Origin: Candidatus Latescibacterota bacterium
Lineage (GTDB): Bacteria > Latescibacterota > MVCY01 > DTYK01
Direction of reading: 5' to 3'
Assembly (NCBI GenBank): GCA_012961925.1
Contig: DTYK01000044.1
Coordinates: 1-18,061 of the forward strand
Length of the DNA stretch: 18,061 nt
Part shown: positions 1-6,686 of the stretch, piece by piece
How the letters are laid out: every line of letters begins with the position of its first letter
How positions within the stretch are numbered: the first letter of the stretch is position 1
Position numbers and translations under genes: made by a program
Notes under the pieces: generated by a model
Databases searched by the model: none
The model's input: only the letters and a program-made list of their open reading frames with translations
Told to the model about the DNA's origin: nothing

Positions 1-342
1 CAGGACTAAACAGGAAGCCCGGTAATACTCCCCGCTTCCTTTCCATAGGTCACCATCATCTGAACCAGAGGAACCTGCCTCTTCACGCAACCTCCACCAA
101 AGAGCCAACAGAACAGCGATATCCCCAAACATCCTTCTCACAAGCCCTTTTCGAATACAAACACCACCAAGAGCCTAATTTTGCAAAGCTTAAAATCACC
201 CCAAAAGCACCGTAAGTGTGGATAACTTGCCAGACTTTGTGTTACATCAACTTATATAACAATATGATTGTGTTGCACTTCTTGAACCTGTCCACAGTTG
301 TCGAAAAGTTTTCCACAATTTTTCCACTGTTCCAAGGGGCAG
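1..342. other. Non-coding left end
   Basis: No convincing gene is visible. Several frames are open over short distances: a plus-strand frame from 3 to 212 without an ATG, a minus-strand frame open to the window edge from an ATG near 132, and a 40-codon minus-strand frame at 6-128 with a TTG start and a lipobox-like cysteine. None resembles a known protein and none has a good ribosome binding site. The right part (about 211-330) holds a DnaA-box cluster and an AT-rich stretch around 249-272, listed separately. No strong terminator hairpin follows the bactofilin stop codon at 343. Confidence 0.5.
211..330. other. DnaA-box cluster, possible oriC
   Basis: Four DnaA-box-like 9-mers lie within 112 bp. 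Positions 217-225 read TGTGGATAA, the exact reverse complement of the TTATCCACA consensus. On the plus strand, 309-317 reads TTTTCCACA (8 of 9), 288-296 CTGTCCACA (7 of 9) and 320-328 TTTTCCACT (7 of 9). The last three start 21 and 11 bp apart, close to two turns and one turn of the helix, as expected for cooperative DnaA binding. An AT-rich segment (about 249-272) lies between the perfect box and the triplet and could be an unwinding element. Bactofilin genes sit near origin-linked par genes in some bacteria. Against an origin: all genes in the window point toward this site, and no dnaA, dnaN, parA, parB, mnmG or rpmH is seen. A DnaA-regulated promoter is the alternative. Confidence 0.45.
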
Positions 343-750
343 TCACTTCTGATAGTTACCCTTATCCCTGGACTTTTGGGTCTCTTTTTCGGCTTCTGGC
401 GCATATTTATCTGTCCTCTCGCCAGAATCGCAGTTACCTTTGAAGATGGCCCCTTCTTCTATAACCAGGAGCTTTGTCTTAAGGTCGCCTAAGAGTGAGG
501 ATTTGGATTCGAGCACAACCCGGTCGCTCGCCTCCAATGTACCAATAATCTTTCCGCCTACGATGGCCTCCCTTGCTTTGACATCGGCCTCGACCACGCC
601 CTCCTTGCCAACTGTAAGGATGTTTGAGACGCTCAGCTTCCCTTTGATCTTCCCATCAACCCTGATACTGCTGTTGATATTGAAACTCCCCTCCAGCACC
701 GATCCTTTCCCGATGATCGTATTTACCCCCTCTATCTTCTCTTTGGCCAT
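343..750 (-). CDS. Bactofilin (polymer-forming cytoskeletal protein)
   Basis: The protein has 135 residues and fits the bactofilin (DUF583) family, whose members form nucleotide-independent filaments and scaffold local cell-wall synthesis at the inner face of the membrane. Residues about 10-107 are the repetitive beta-helix core, with regularly spaced Gly and Val/Ile (I-x-G-K-G-S-V-L-E-G near the N-terminus, V-D-G-K-I-K-G-K in the middle). The last 28 residues are a charged, probably disordered tail, as usual. I chose the ATG at 750 because GGGAGGAGAC precedes it directly. A GTG at 786 in the same frame overlaps the stop of the upstream M23 gene but would add 12 residues that are not bactofilin-like. 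The two genes are probably translationally coupled. Bactofilin and M23 peptidase genes are a recurrent pair (Helicobacter CcmA with Csd1, for example), which supports a role in cell shape. Confidence 0.92.
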   Translation of the reverse strand: MAKEKIEGVNTIIGKGSVLEGSFNINSSIRVDGKIKGKLSVSNILTVGKEGVVEADVKAREAIVGGKIIGTLEASDRVVLESKSSLLGDLKTKLLVIEEGAIFKGNCDSGERTDKYAPEAEKETQKSRDKGNYQK

Positions 751-782
751 GTCTCCTCCCTTCATCATGATCCGGGCATGTC

Positions 783-1559
783 TCACCGCTCAGGAAGGAA
801 CTTCCTTGGGTTGACAGCTTTCCCTCCATCCCAGACTTCATAATGGAGATGGGGGGCTGTGCTCCTTCCAGAATTTCCAACAAGGGCTATCTGTTCACCT
901 TTTCTCACATATTGTCCCTTCTTAACCAAGAGCTTCTGGTTATGGCCATATCTTGTTGAGAATCGATCCCCGTGTTTGATGATCACAAGGTTGCCCATAT
1001 CGTCAGTCCATCCTGCGAATATAACCTCGCCATCGGCAGTAGCGTAGACCGGAGTGCCCTGGGGCGCCGCAATATCTATTCCTTCATGTTTTCCTCCAAG
1101 CAACCCTCTACGTTCTCCAAACTCTGCCGATACTTTTCCGGCAGCAGGCCAGATGAACGGGACCAATCTCGAACCTCTTGAGTCGCCCTTGGAGAAGGCC
1201 ATGGCCCCAGAAGTATCAGCTCCTCCCAATGAATAGCCTTCCTCGAGGAGGCCCACCTCCCCACCCAACATCGCCCGTAACTGACTCCTGGTAGCCTTGA
1301 TCCTCTCCAGATCCTGTGCAAGCGTAGCCACCTTCTCAGCCTTTGACCTCAGCTCTTCGTTCTCCACGCGGAGCCTCCGGTTCTGCGATGCGACCACGAA
1401 GAACTTCCAGTAAGAGACGGCGGCCAAGGGGACCAGGAGAATAATCCCGACGGCAAGCCCCTTGAGGAACCTAAAGACGGACCGTCTCAGCCTCAAATTG
1501 ATGATGGGAGAGCCGTCTTCAGGTACTATGAGCAATGATATGTGCTTTCCGGCCGCCAT
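783..1559 (-). CDS. Membrane-anchored M23-family peptidoglycan endopeptidase
   Basis: The 258-residue protein has a basic cytoplasmic N-terminus, one transmembrane helix (about residues 32-56), a short coiled coil (about 57-97), a linker, and a C-terminal LytM/M23 zinc peptidase domain (about 135-252). Zinc ligands are visible: H158 and D162 in H-E-G-I-D, and H239 of the H-L-H motif at 237-239. H206 in Y-G-H is the usual catalytic histidine. All are present, so it is predicted to be active, cleaving peptide crosslinks of peptidoglycan in the periplasm. The ATG at 1559 gives a normal start for this topology, but no ribosome binding site precedes it. The promoter at 1568-1596 puts the transcript start about at this ATG, so translation may be leaderless. 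An in-frame TTG at 1589 falls within the promoter and is unlikely. Its stop codon region couples to the bactofilin gene, the likely partner that positions the enzyme. Confidence 0.92.
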   Translation of the reverse strand: MAAGKHISLLIVPEDGSPIINLRLRRSVFRFLKGLAVGIILLVPLAAVSYWKFFVVASQNRRLRVENEELRSKAEKVATLAQDLERIKATRSQLRAMLGGEVGLLEEGYSLGGADTSGAMAFSKGDSRGSRLVPFIWPAAGKVSAEFGERRGLLGGKHEGIDIAAPQGTPVYATADGEVIFAGWTDDMGNLVIIKHGDRFSTRYGHNQKLLVKKGQYVRKGEQIALVGNSGRSTAPHLHYEVWDGGKAVNPRKFLPER

Positions 1560-1567
1560 AGTATCTA

Positions 1568-1596
1568 ATAATAATAAATGTGTAGTCAAAAGTCAA
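1568..1596 (-). promoter_or_regulatory. Sigma70-type promoter for M23-bactofilin pair
   Basis: On the minus strand TTGACT (1596-1591) and TATTAT (1573-1568) are separated by exactly 17 bp. Both hexamers match the TTGACA/TATAAT consensus at five of six positions. A second TTGACT follows the first at 1589-1584 but has no equally good -10 partner. The predicted transcription start, about 1561, lies 1-3 nt before the ATG at 1559. The 88 bp between the RimO stop and this ATG contain no other clear signal. Confidence 0.65.
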
Positions 1597-1677
1597 CAAA
1601 CAAGTAAAGCCGGACTCAGTGGATTGGAGACCACACCTCTCAGTCTACCACATATAACGTTCTCTGGATGAGTGGTC

Positions 1678-2991
1678 TTAGGTCGCTATCTCTCCAACAA
1701 GGTCGTATTCATAGGCCTCTGTAATCTCGACGTCTACGAATTCTCCCGGAGAGGCCTGGCCCGCGGTGATAAACACCTGACCATCCACATCAGGAGCGTC
1801 TCTCTGGGCCCTTCCTATAAGGAGTGGCTGCATAAACCCGAATCCATTCCGCCTTTCATCTATCAACACCTCGAGAACTTTGCCAACCATTGATCGATTC
1901 AATTCGGCAGAGATATGCTGTTGAACCTCCATAAGCGTCTGAAACCTTTCTCTCTTTGCCCCATCAGGAACCTGCCCACCGAATCTGGCTGCAGGAGTAT
2001 CCTCTTCCTGTGAGTAGACAAACGCACCCAATCTATCGAACCTGACATCCCTTATGAATTCAATGAGCTCCTCAAAGTGTCGGTCCTCTTCACCCGGAAA
2101 CCCCACGATCACCGATGTCCGTAGCGTAATACCAGGAATCCTGCTTCTCAGCTTTTCAATCAAGCTGATGACCTCCTTCTTCGTCGTCTTCCGGTTCATC
2201 AGGCCGAGAAGCTCGTCCGAAATGTGCTGAACCGGCACATCTACATACTTACAGATCTTCTCGTTCTCTGCTATCAAGTCGATCAGTTGCTCGTTCCAAT
2301 GGGCTGGATGCGTATAGAGCAGTCTAATCCATCTGAGTCCGTTCACCTTTGATAGCTCCGTTAGGAGTTCTACAAGCCTTGGTTCGCCGTACAGGTCAAC
2401 TCCGTACCGTGTCGTATCCTGAGCTACAAGAATAAGCTCCTGGACACCCATATCGACCAGCTTACGGGCCTCCATGTAGAGGGCTTCAATGCTTCGGCTT
2501 CGCTGTCTTCCTCGGATCAGAGGTATGGCGCAGTAGCTGCATCTGTTATCACAACCGTCGGCAATCCTGAGATAGGCATAATGGGGAGGGGTCATCAGGT
2601 GTCTGAAGCCCCAGGTCTCCGTGGTACGGCTCCTCCTTTTCAGGATGCGGTCGCAGAAGTATGTGATCTGAGGGATCTTGTCAATCCCGAGGACAAGATC
2701 GACCTCGGGCAGTTCCTTTTCGATCTCCACTCTGTAACGCTGGGCAAGACAGCCGACAACGATCAACGCTTTGCACGTCCCCTCTTCCTTCAGGCGGGCC
2801 ACATTGAGGATAGTCTCTATCGACTCCTCCTTCGCCTCCTGAATAAATCCACAGGTGTTGATGATGATTAGATCGGCTTCATGAGCTTGATCGACAACCT
2901 GATACCCATTGACCTCAAGCTGACCCAATATCCTCTCTGAGTCAACAAGGTTTTTCGGACAGCCCAGACTGATCAAGTTTACCTTTGGCAC
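1678..2991 (-). CDS. rimO: RimO, ribosomal protein S12 methylthiotransferase
   Basis: RimO is a radical SAM enzyme that adds a methylthio group to the beta carbon of a conserved aspartate of ribosomal protein S12. The 437-residue product has the three-part structure of the family: an N-terminal MTTase domain with three cluster cysteines (C11 in S-L-G-C-P-K-N, C47 in N-T-C-G-F, C81 in V-G-C-L-A-Q-R-Y), a radical SAM domain with C-x3-C-x2-C (C147, C151, C154), and a C-terminal TRAM domain of about 65 residues. S-L-G-C-P-K-N-L-V-D-S-E is typical of RimO rather than of its relative MiaB. An in-frame ATG exists at 3069, but it overlaps the vWA gene and gives an unrelated extension. The GTG at 2991, with GGGGAGG 8 nt upstream, yields the normal RimO N-terminus and was chosen. 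It begins 44 bp after the vWA stop, so it is likely the third gene of that operon. Confidence 0.96.
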   Translation of the reverse strand: MPKVNLISLGCPKNLVDSERILGQLEVNGYQVVDQAHEADLIIINTCGFIQEAKEESIETILNVARLKEEGTCKALIVVGCLAQRYRVEIEKELPEVDLVLGIDKIPQITYFCDRILKRRSRTTETWGFRHLMTPPHYAYLRIADGCDNRCSYCAIPLIRGRQRSRSIEALYMEARKLVDMGVQELILVAQDTTRYGVDLYGEPRLVELLTELSKVNGLRWIRLLYTHPAHWNEQLIDLIAENEKICKYVDVPVQHISDELLGLMNRKTTKKEVISLIEKLRSRIPGITLRTSVIVGFPGEEDRHFEELIEFIRDVRFDRLGAFVYSQEEDTPAARFGGQVPDGAKRERFQTLMEVQQHISAELNRSMVGKVLEVLIDERRNGFGFMQPLLIGRAQRDAPDVDGQVFITAGQASPGEFVDVEITEAYEYDLVGEIAT

Positions 2992-3035
2992 CAGTATAAC
3001 CTCCCCGGGAAAAATATGAACCCGTCCCCAATTTT

Positions 3036-5216
3036 TCAGAGGAGACCCTTCTTTTTCCTTATAATCCATTCCGCTGTTAGGAGCCCCACAAATAGTCCAA
3101 GCAACCAGGGTCTGTTCCAGAGTTCAAACCTGCTCGATATTACCGTTCTTTTTCGCTTGAGGTTGAGATCCCCTGGCAGGCGTGAAAACTCCTCCGCTCT
3201 GTAGAACCTTCCGCCACTCCCGCGGGCAAGTTCTTCCAACAACCTGAAGTCCGCCTTAGGTTGGCCGGACTCAAGGCTATACTCGCCTATAATGAATTCC
3301 CCCGTGTCCTGGCCCAATCTCCTGTCTCCTGCCCAGGCTTCTCCTTTGAAGGCATATTCTCCTGGGCCGAGCCCCTGAAGTTGTGCTTGATACACCCCGT
3401 TGCCTATGGACTCCAGCATAAGCTTTCTGTGTTCTTGGTCCTTGGTTGTGAGGGAGACGATGATCTTCGCGTCTTTCCTCGGGGTACCATCCATACCATA
3501 GACCTTACCACTAAAGGTGACGGTCTCTCCTCCTCTGTATGTGAGTCTGTCCGTAGATATTTCGACTGTTTCTCCCAACCTTCCTCTTCCCAGCCAGAGG
3601 ACCACATTCCTCCAGAATTCCTGGGAGACACGATTAGTAGAACCCATCCCCCACATCATCAGATCCCATCGCCAGAAGGATGAAAAGGCTACCACCATAA
3701 CCTTGCCTCTGCCATAATCTCCAAGGGCAATCAGCGGCAATCTCGCCTCCTTTGTGCGAGCCAGTACCCTTGCCCCCGGTTTTGTAGTCGGACATCTGTT
3801 TATCCCTAACAGCGGAGGCATCTGCTCCCATACGTCCCCGTTTGAAAGGAAGACATCCGACGCTGAAAATATCGGATGCCCCCATCCTTCTGTGGTGACC
3901 TCCAGTCTGAACTCACCCTCCTGAAAGGATTTGCTGCCTGATTCCATTGAGAGAGGGAAGACATCCGCTAATGGTGATCCAGCATAACCTCCAGCTCCAA
4001 AGGAGTTATTCCCACCGATTACAAGCAGTGCACCGCCATCTCCCACGAAATCCAGGAGAAGTTGCTCCCGGCGGCCTGTTAGAGCACGATATGGCAGGTT
4101 TAGAAGGATTACCAGATCAAATCCCCTCATCTGTCCAATAGAGACCGGGAAATTGCCCGAATAGAAATCTCGCCCTGCCTTCACCACTAACAGTTCTGCT
4201 TTGACCTCCTCGTTCCCCTCCAGAGATCCCTTAAGGAACGCCAGATCGGGACTGGGCCCGCCCGATATAAGAAGTACCCTTATCCTGCCCTTCAGCACCC
4301 TTATGGAGATGATCCTGCTGTTGTTCTCCTTCGAGATCTCATCTGCCTGGGGAACGATCCTCACCCTATATCTGTGTAATCCAGGCTCCTCAAGCGACAG
4401 TGTGAACGACACCAGTTGCTCTCTTCCTTCACCTGCGAGTTCGATATGCTGCCTCTCAAGCTCGTTGTTGCCCTCAACCAAAACAACAGGGATTCTGAGC
4501 CCTTTATACCCCCAACTCTGCACGGTCACATCAACAGGCACCTGACTTTTCGCATAAGCGATCTCGCTGTAAATCACCTTTGATATGGCGATGTCCCCGG
4601 GTCCTTCAGGATCACCTATCCCCACCGTATAGACTGGCAAACCGATCTCCTTTGCGACTGCTATGGGGTCAGGACCGAGGTTGTTGGCACCGTCGGAGAG
4701 GAGAACAATAGCGGAGAGACGCTGTCCTTCAAGATTGGATCTTAACTGCCGGAGCGCGTTGCCTATATCCGTTCCCCTTCCTTCAATTCTAAGTGAATCA
4801 GCACTGGTGAGCTCATCCTCCGAAAGATCATCAGCAAACGAGAAACTTCTCAACGAGTAGTCGGCCCTCAGCCTGTTAAGAGCATCTCCCTTCAAAAGGG
4901 TCAAAAGAGTTCGATAGCGACTGCCTTTCCTATCGACCAGCCCTATGCTCTCGCTTCGATCCACCAGAAGTGCAACAGTTGGCCTCTCAATGTGGGTGGT
5001 CCGCAGGGTTAAAATCGGCTCCATCAGGAGAAATAGCATGAGAGATAAGACCAATAACCGGAGGCCACCCAACACCCACCCCACCTTTTTTGAGAAAGCT
5101 CGAGCAATACCTCGATAAAGGAGATAGACCGTAACTACAGAGAGGAGAACATAGAGAATCAGAAGGGCGGGGTTACCCGACAAATCGATTCCAATCCTTG
5201 GCATATCAGACATCAT
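3036..5216 (-). CDS. Membrane vWA protein with glutamine-amidotransferase-like domain
   Basis: This 726-residue protein has two N-terminal transmembrane helices (about 16-33 and 48-68), a von Willebrand factor A domain (about 80-200), a beta-rich segment (about 220-308), a class I glutamine-amidotransferase-like fold (about 311-540), another beta domain (about 550-660), and a last transmembrane helix near the C-terminus followed by a basic tail. The metal-binding MIDAS site is intact: D86-x-S88-x-S90, T149 and D175 in S-D-G. Metal-dependent protein binding in the periplasm is therefore likely. The amidotransferase-like part shows no obvious Cys-His-Glu triad and is probably structural. Such proteins are common beside MoxR ATPase, DUF58 and Bat genes, none of which is in view. 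I chose the ATG at 5216 because its ATGA overlaps the stop of the deacetylase gene; a TTG at 5228 is the alternative. The precise role is unknown. Confidence 0.85.
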   Translation of the reverse strand: MMSDMPRIGIDLSGNPALLILYVLLSVVTVYLLYRGIARAFSKKVGWVLGGLRLLVLSLMLFLLMEPILTLRTTHIERPTVALLVDRSESIGLVDRKGSRYRTLLTLLKGDALNRLRADYSLRSFSFADDLSEDELTSADSLRIEGRGTDIGNALRQLRSNLEGQRLSAIVLLSDGANNLGPDPIAVAKEIGLPVYTVGIGDPEGPGDIAISKVIYSEIAYAKSQVPVDVTVQSWGYKGLRIPVVLVEGNNELERQHIELAGEGREQLVSFTLSLEEPGLHRYRVRIVPQADEISKENNSRIISIRVLKGRIRVLLISGGPSPDLAFLKGSLEGNEEVKAELLVVKAGRDFYSGNFPVSIGQMRGFDLVILLNLPYRALTGRREQLLLDFVGDGGALLVIGGNNSFGAGGYAGSPLADVFPLSMESGSKSFQEGEFRLEVTTEGWGHPIFSASDVFLSNGDVWEQMPPLLGINRCPTTKPGARVLARTKEARLPLIALGDYGRGKVMVVAFSSFWRWDLMMWGMGSTNRVSQEFWRNVVLWLGRGRLGETVEISTDRLTYRGGETVTFSGKVYGMDGTPRKDAKIIVSLTTKDQEHRKLMLESIGNGVYQAQLQGLGPGEYAFKGEAWAGDRRLGQDTGEFIIGEYSLESGQPKADFRLLEELARGSGGRFYRAEEFSRLPGDLNLKRKRTVISSRFELWNRPWLLGLFVGLLTAEWIIRKKKGLL

Positions 5217-6160
5217 CCCGTTCCGCAAAGGGCGGAGATATGAACATGGACCGAGTTTGCTAAGGCAGGAAGGTTATAGCCTCCTTCCAGTACGGAGACC
5301 AAGCGGCCATCACAGTATCCTTCAGCAATACCTTTTACAAAAGCTGTCATTTGAGCAAAGCCTTTCTCTGACACAAACATATTCGAAAGAGGATCGTCCT
5401 TGTGGGCATCAAAGCCTGCAGATATCAGCACAAAGTTCGGCTTGAATTTCCGAGCAGAGGGCTCGAGTTGGTCCTGAAGGGTTTTCACATAATCCTCATC
5501 GCCACAACCAGCAGCCATTGGGACGTTTATCGTATATCCGGTTCCATCGTCGATCCCTTTCTCTCGCTCACTTCCCGACCCCGGGTAGTGAGGATACTGA
5601 TGGACGCTGAAGTAGAGAACAGTTGGATCATCGTAAAACGTGGCCTGGGTCCCATTGCCATGATGTACGTCCCAATCGACAATCAGGATTCTCTCAATCT
5701 GGTAGTTCACTTGAAGATAGCGGGCAGCAATGGCCACATTGTTAAAGAGGCAGAATCCCATGGCCCTGTCTGCTTCGGCGTGGTGTCCCGGTGGACGAAC
5801 CGCGCAGAAGGCATTCTTCACCTCCCCAGCCATTACAGCGTCAATGGCCGATAGCACGCCGCCAACAGCCATCAATGCGATATGGTAAGAGTCACAGCAT
5901 ACACCTGTGTCCAGAGAATTCAGGTATCCGTGGCCTCGGCGGCAGACCTCCGCCACATGCTCAATATAGCCCGGATGATGCACCCTAACGACCCAGTCTA
6001 TGGACGCCTGATAGGGCGGTACTGGTTGGAGCCTGGCCAGGAGTCCTGTTGTCTCAAGATGTTTGACCATAAAGGCCAACCTCTCCGGCCGCTCAGGGTG
6101 ATCTCTCCCCGGATTATGGAGTAGATAGATGGGATCGTAAACGAGACCGGTCTTCAACAT
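5213..6160 (-). CDS. Histone deacetylase-family amidohydrolase (AcuC/HdaH-like)
   Basis: The 315-residue product belongs to the arginase/deacetylase fold zinc enzymes that remove acyl groups from lysine side chains, polyamines or related amides. The key motifs are all present: H-P-E-R-P-E-R at 21-27, R-P-P-G-H-H-A with catalytic H126-H127, the zinc motif D-W-D-V-H-H-G-N-G-T with ligands D164 and H166, S-A-G-F-D-A-H with ligand D251, and the transition-state tyrosine Y295 in E-G-G-Y. Length is that of a single-domain bacterial class II-like enzyme with no extra domains. It could be a protein lysine deacetylase or an acetylpolyamine amidohydrolase; the sequence alone does not decide. AGGA lies 6 nt before the ATG at 6160. 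It heads the run HDAC, vWA protein, RimO, and lies just downstream of the HU gene, beyond a hairpin. Confidence 0.93.
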   Translation of the reverse strand: MLKTGLVYDPIYLLHNPGRDHPERPERLAFMVKHLETTGLLARLQPVPPYQASIDWVVRVHHPGYIEHVAEVCRRGHGYLNSLDTGVCCDSYHIALMAVGGVLSAIDAVMAGEVKNAFCAVRPPGHHAEADRAMGFCLFNNVAIAARYLQVNYQIERILIVDWDVHHGNGTQATFYDDPTVLYFSVHQYPHYPGSGSEREKGIDDGTGYTINVPMAAGCGDEDYVKTLQDQLEPSARKFKPNFVLISAGFDAHKDDPLSNMFVSEKGFAQMTAFVKGIAEGYCDGRLVSVLEGGYNLPALANSVHVHISALCGTG

Positions 6161-6222
6161 CGATGATCCTGCGTCACAAATGACCCTATTAGAACATCTT
6201 CCTCATGGATCCCCCTCTGATA

Positions 6223-6252
6223 GAAAGAGCAGCCCCGCAGGACTGCTCTTTC
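6223..6252 (-). terminator. Strong hairpin after HU gene, likely terminator
   Basis: The sequence forms a 13-bp stem with one G-U pair and a TGCG tetraloop. The outer arms GAAAGAGCAG and CTGCTCTTTC pair perfectly. It starts 24 bp after the HU stop. The A-rich and T-rich ends are part of the stem and only a short T-rich tail follows (TTTCTATC), so it may terminate incompletely or act in both directions. It separates HU from the deacetylase gene. Confidence 0.6.
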
Positions 6253-6275
6253 CGAAGCCTTAAGCTATATTCTAA

Positions 6276-6548
6276 TTAACAAACCGCCTCCCTCAACTTT
6301 TTACCGGGCTTAAACTTCGGGACCGTTGTAGCAGGGATATTGATCTCCTGTCCCGTCTGAGGATTTCTGCCCCTCCTGGCCGCCCGCCTGGCCGCCTGAA
6401 ATGTCCCAAACCCAACAAGGGTGACCTTATCGCCCTTGCTCAATGCATCAGTAATGCTGTTCATTACAGAAACCAGCACCGCATTGGCCTTGGCCTTGGT
6501 CACACCCGCATCGTTTGCAGCTTGAGCTACCAGATCCTCCCTTGTCAT
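6276..6548 (-). CDS. HU-family histone-like DNA-binding protein
   Basis: The 90-residue protein is a full-length HU: an N-terminal helical dimerisation part (residues 1-40), the G-F-G-T-F core (47-50), and the DNA-binding beta arm with R-N-P-Q-T-G and the intercalating proline at 63, ending in K-F-K-P-G-K-K-L-R-E-A-V. It bends and compacts chromosomal DNA as a dimer. The ATG at 6548 is fixed by a nearly perfect AAGGAGGTGA ribosome binding site; an ATG 21 nt earlier would sit upstream of that site. The last residue is cysteine, which is unusual for HU. It has its own consensus promoter and a hairpin after its stop, so it is probably monocistronic and highly expressed. It could equally be called an IHF-related protein, but residues and length fit HU best. 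Confidence 0.96.
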   Translation of the reverse strand: MTREDLVAQAANDAGVTKAKANAVLVSVMNSITDALSKGDKVTLVGFGTFQAARRAARRGRNPQTGQEINIPATTVPKFKPGKKLREAVC

Positions 6549-6604
6549 CGTGTCACCTCCTTTCTTCATCCGCTAAATTGAAGGTCCTATCGGTTTTAGC
6601 TTAC

Positions 6605-6633
6605 ATTATATCACAAAAAAGCCCTATTGTCAA
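6605..6633 (-). promoter_or_regulatory. Perfect-consensus sigma70 promoter of HU gene
   Basis: The minus strand carries TTGACA (6633-6628), a 17-bp spacer with a T6 run, and TATAAT (6610-6605): an exact match in both hexamers and optimal spacing. Transcription should begin near 6598, leaving a leader of about 50 nt that ends in the AAGGAGGTGA ribosome binding site of the HU gene. Confidence 0.88.
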
Positions 6634-6686
6634 CCATTTTTTGATATATCTTAGCAAAAAACCCTTCAAAATTAATAGTCTGACAA

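Noticed and set aside
6..128. Minus-strand 40-codon frame with a TTG start and a lipobox-like G-G-G-C
   Set aside because: Too short, weak start, and a competing minus-strand frame is also open here. Possible but unsupported.
3..212. Plus-strand open frame of about 69 codons at the left edge
   Set aside because: No ATG, GTG or TTG start with a ribosome binding site, biased in His, Pro and Gln, and no family resemblance. It is more likely non-coding.
1678..3069. Longer RimO form starting at the ATG at 3069
   Set aside because: Overlaps the vWA gene, the extra residues are not RimO-like, and the GTG at 2991 has a strong ribosome binding site at correct spacing.
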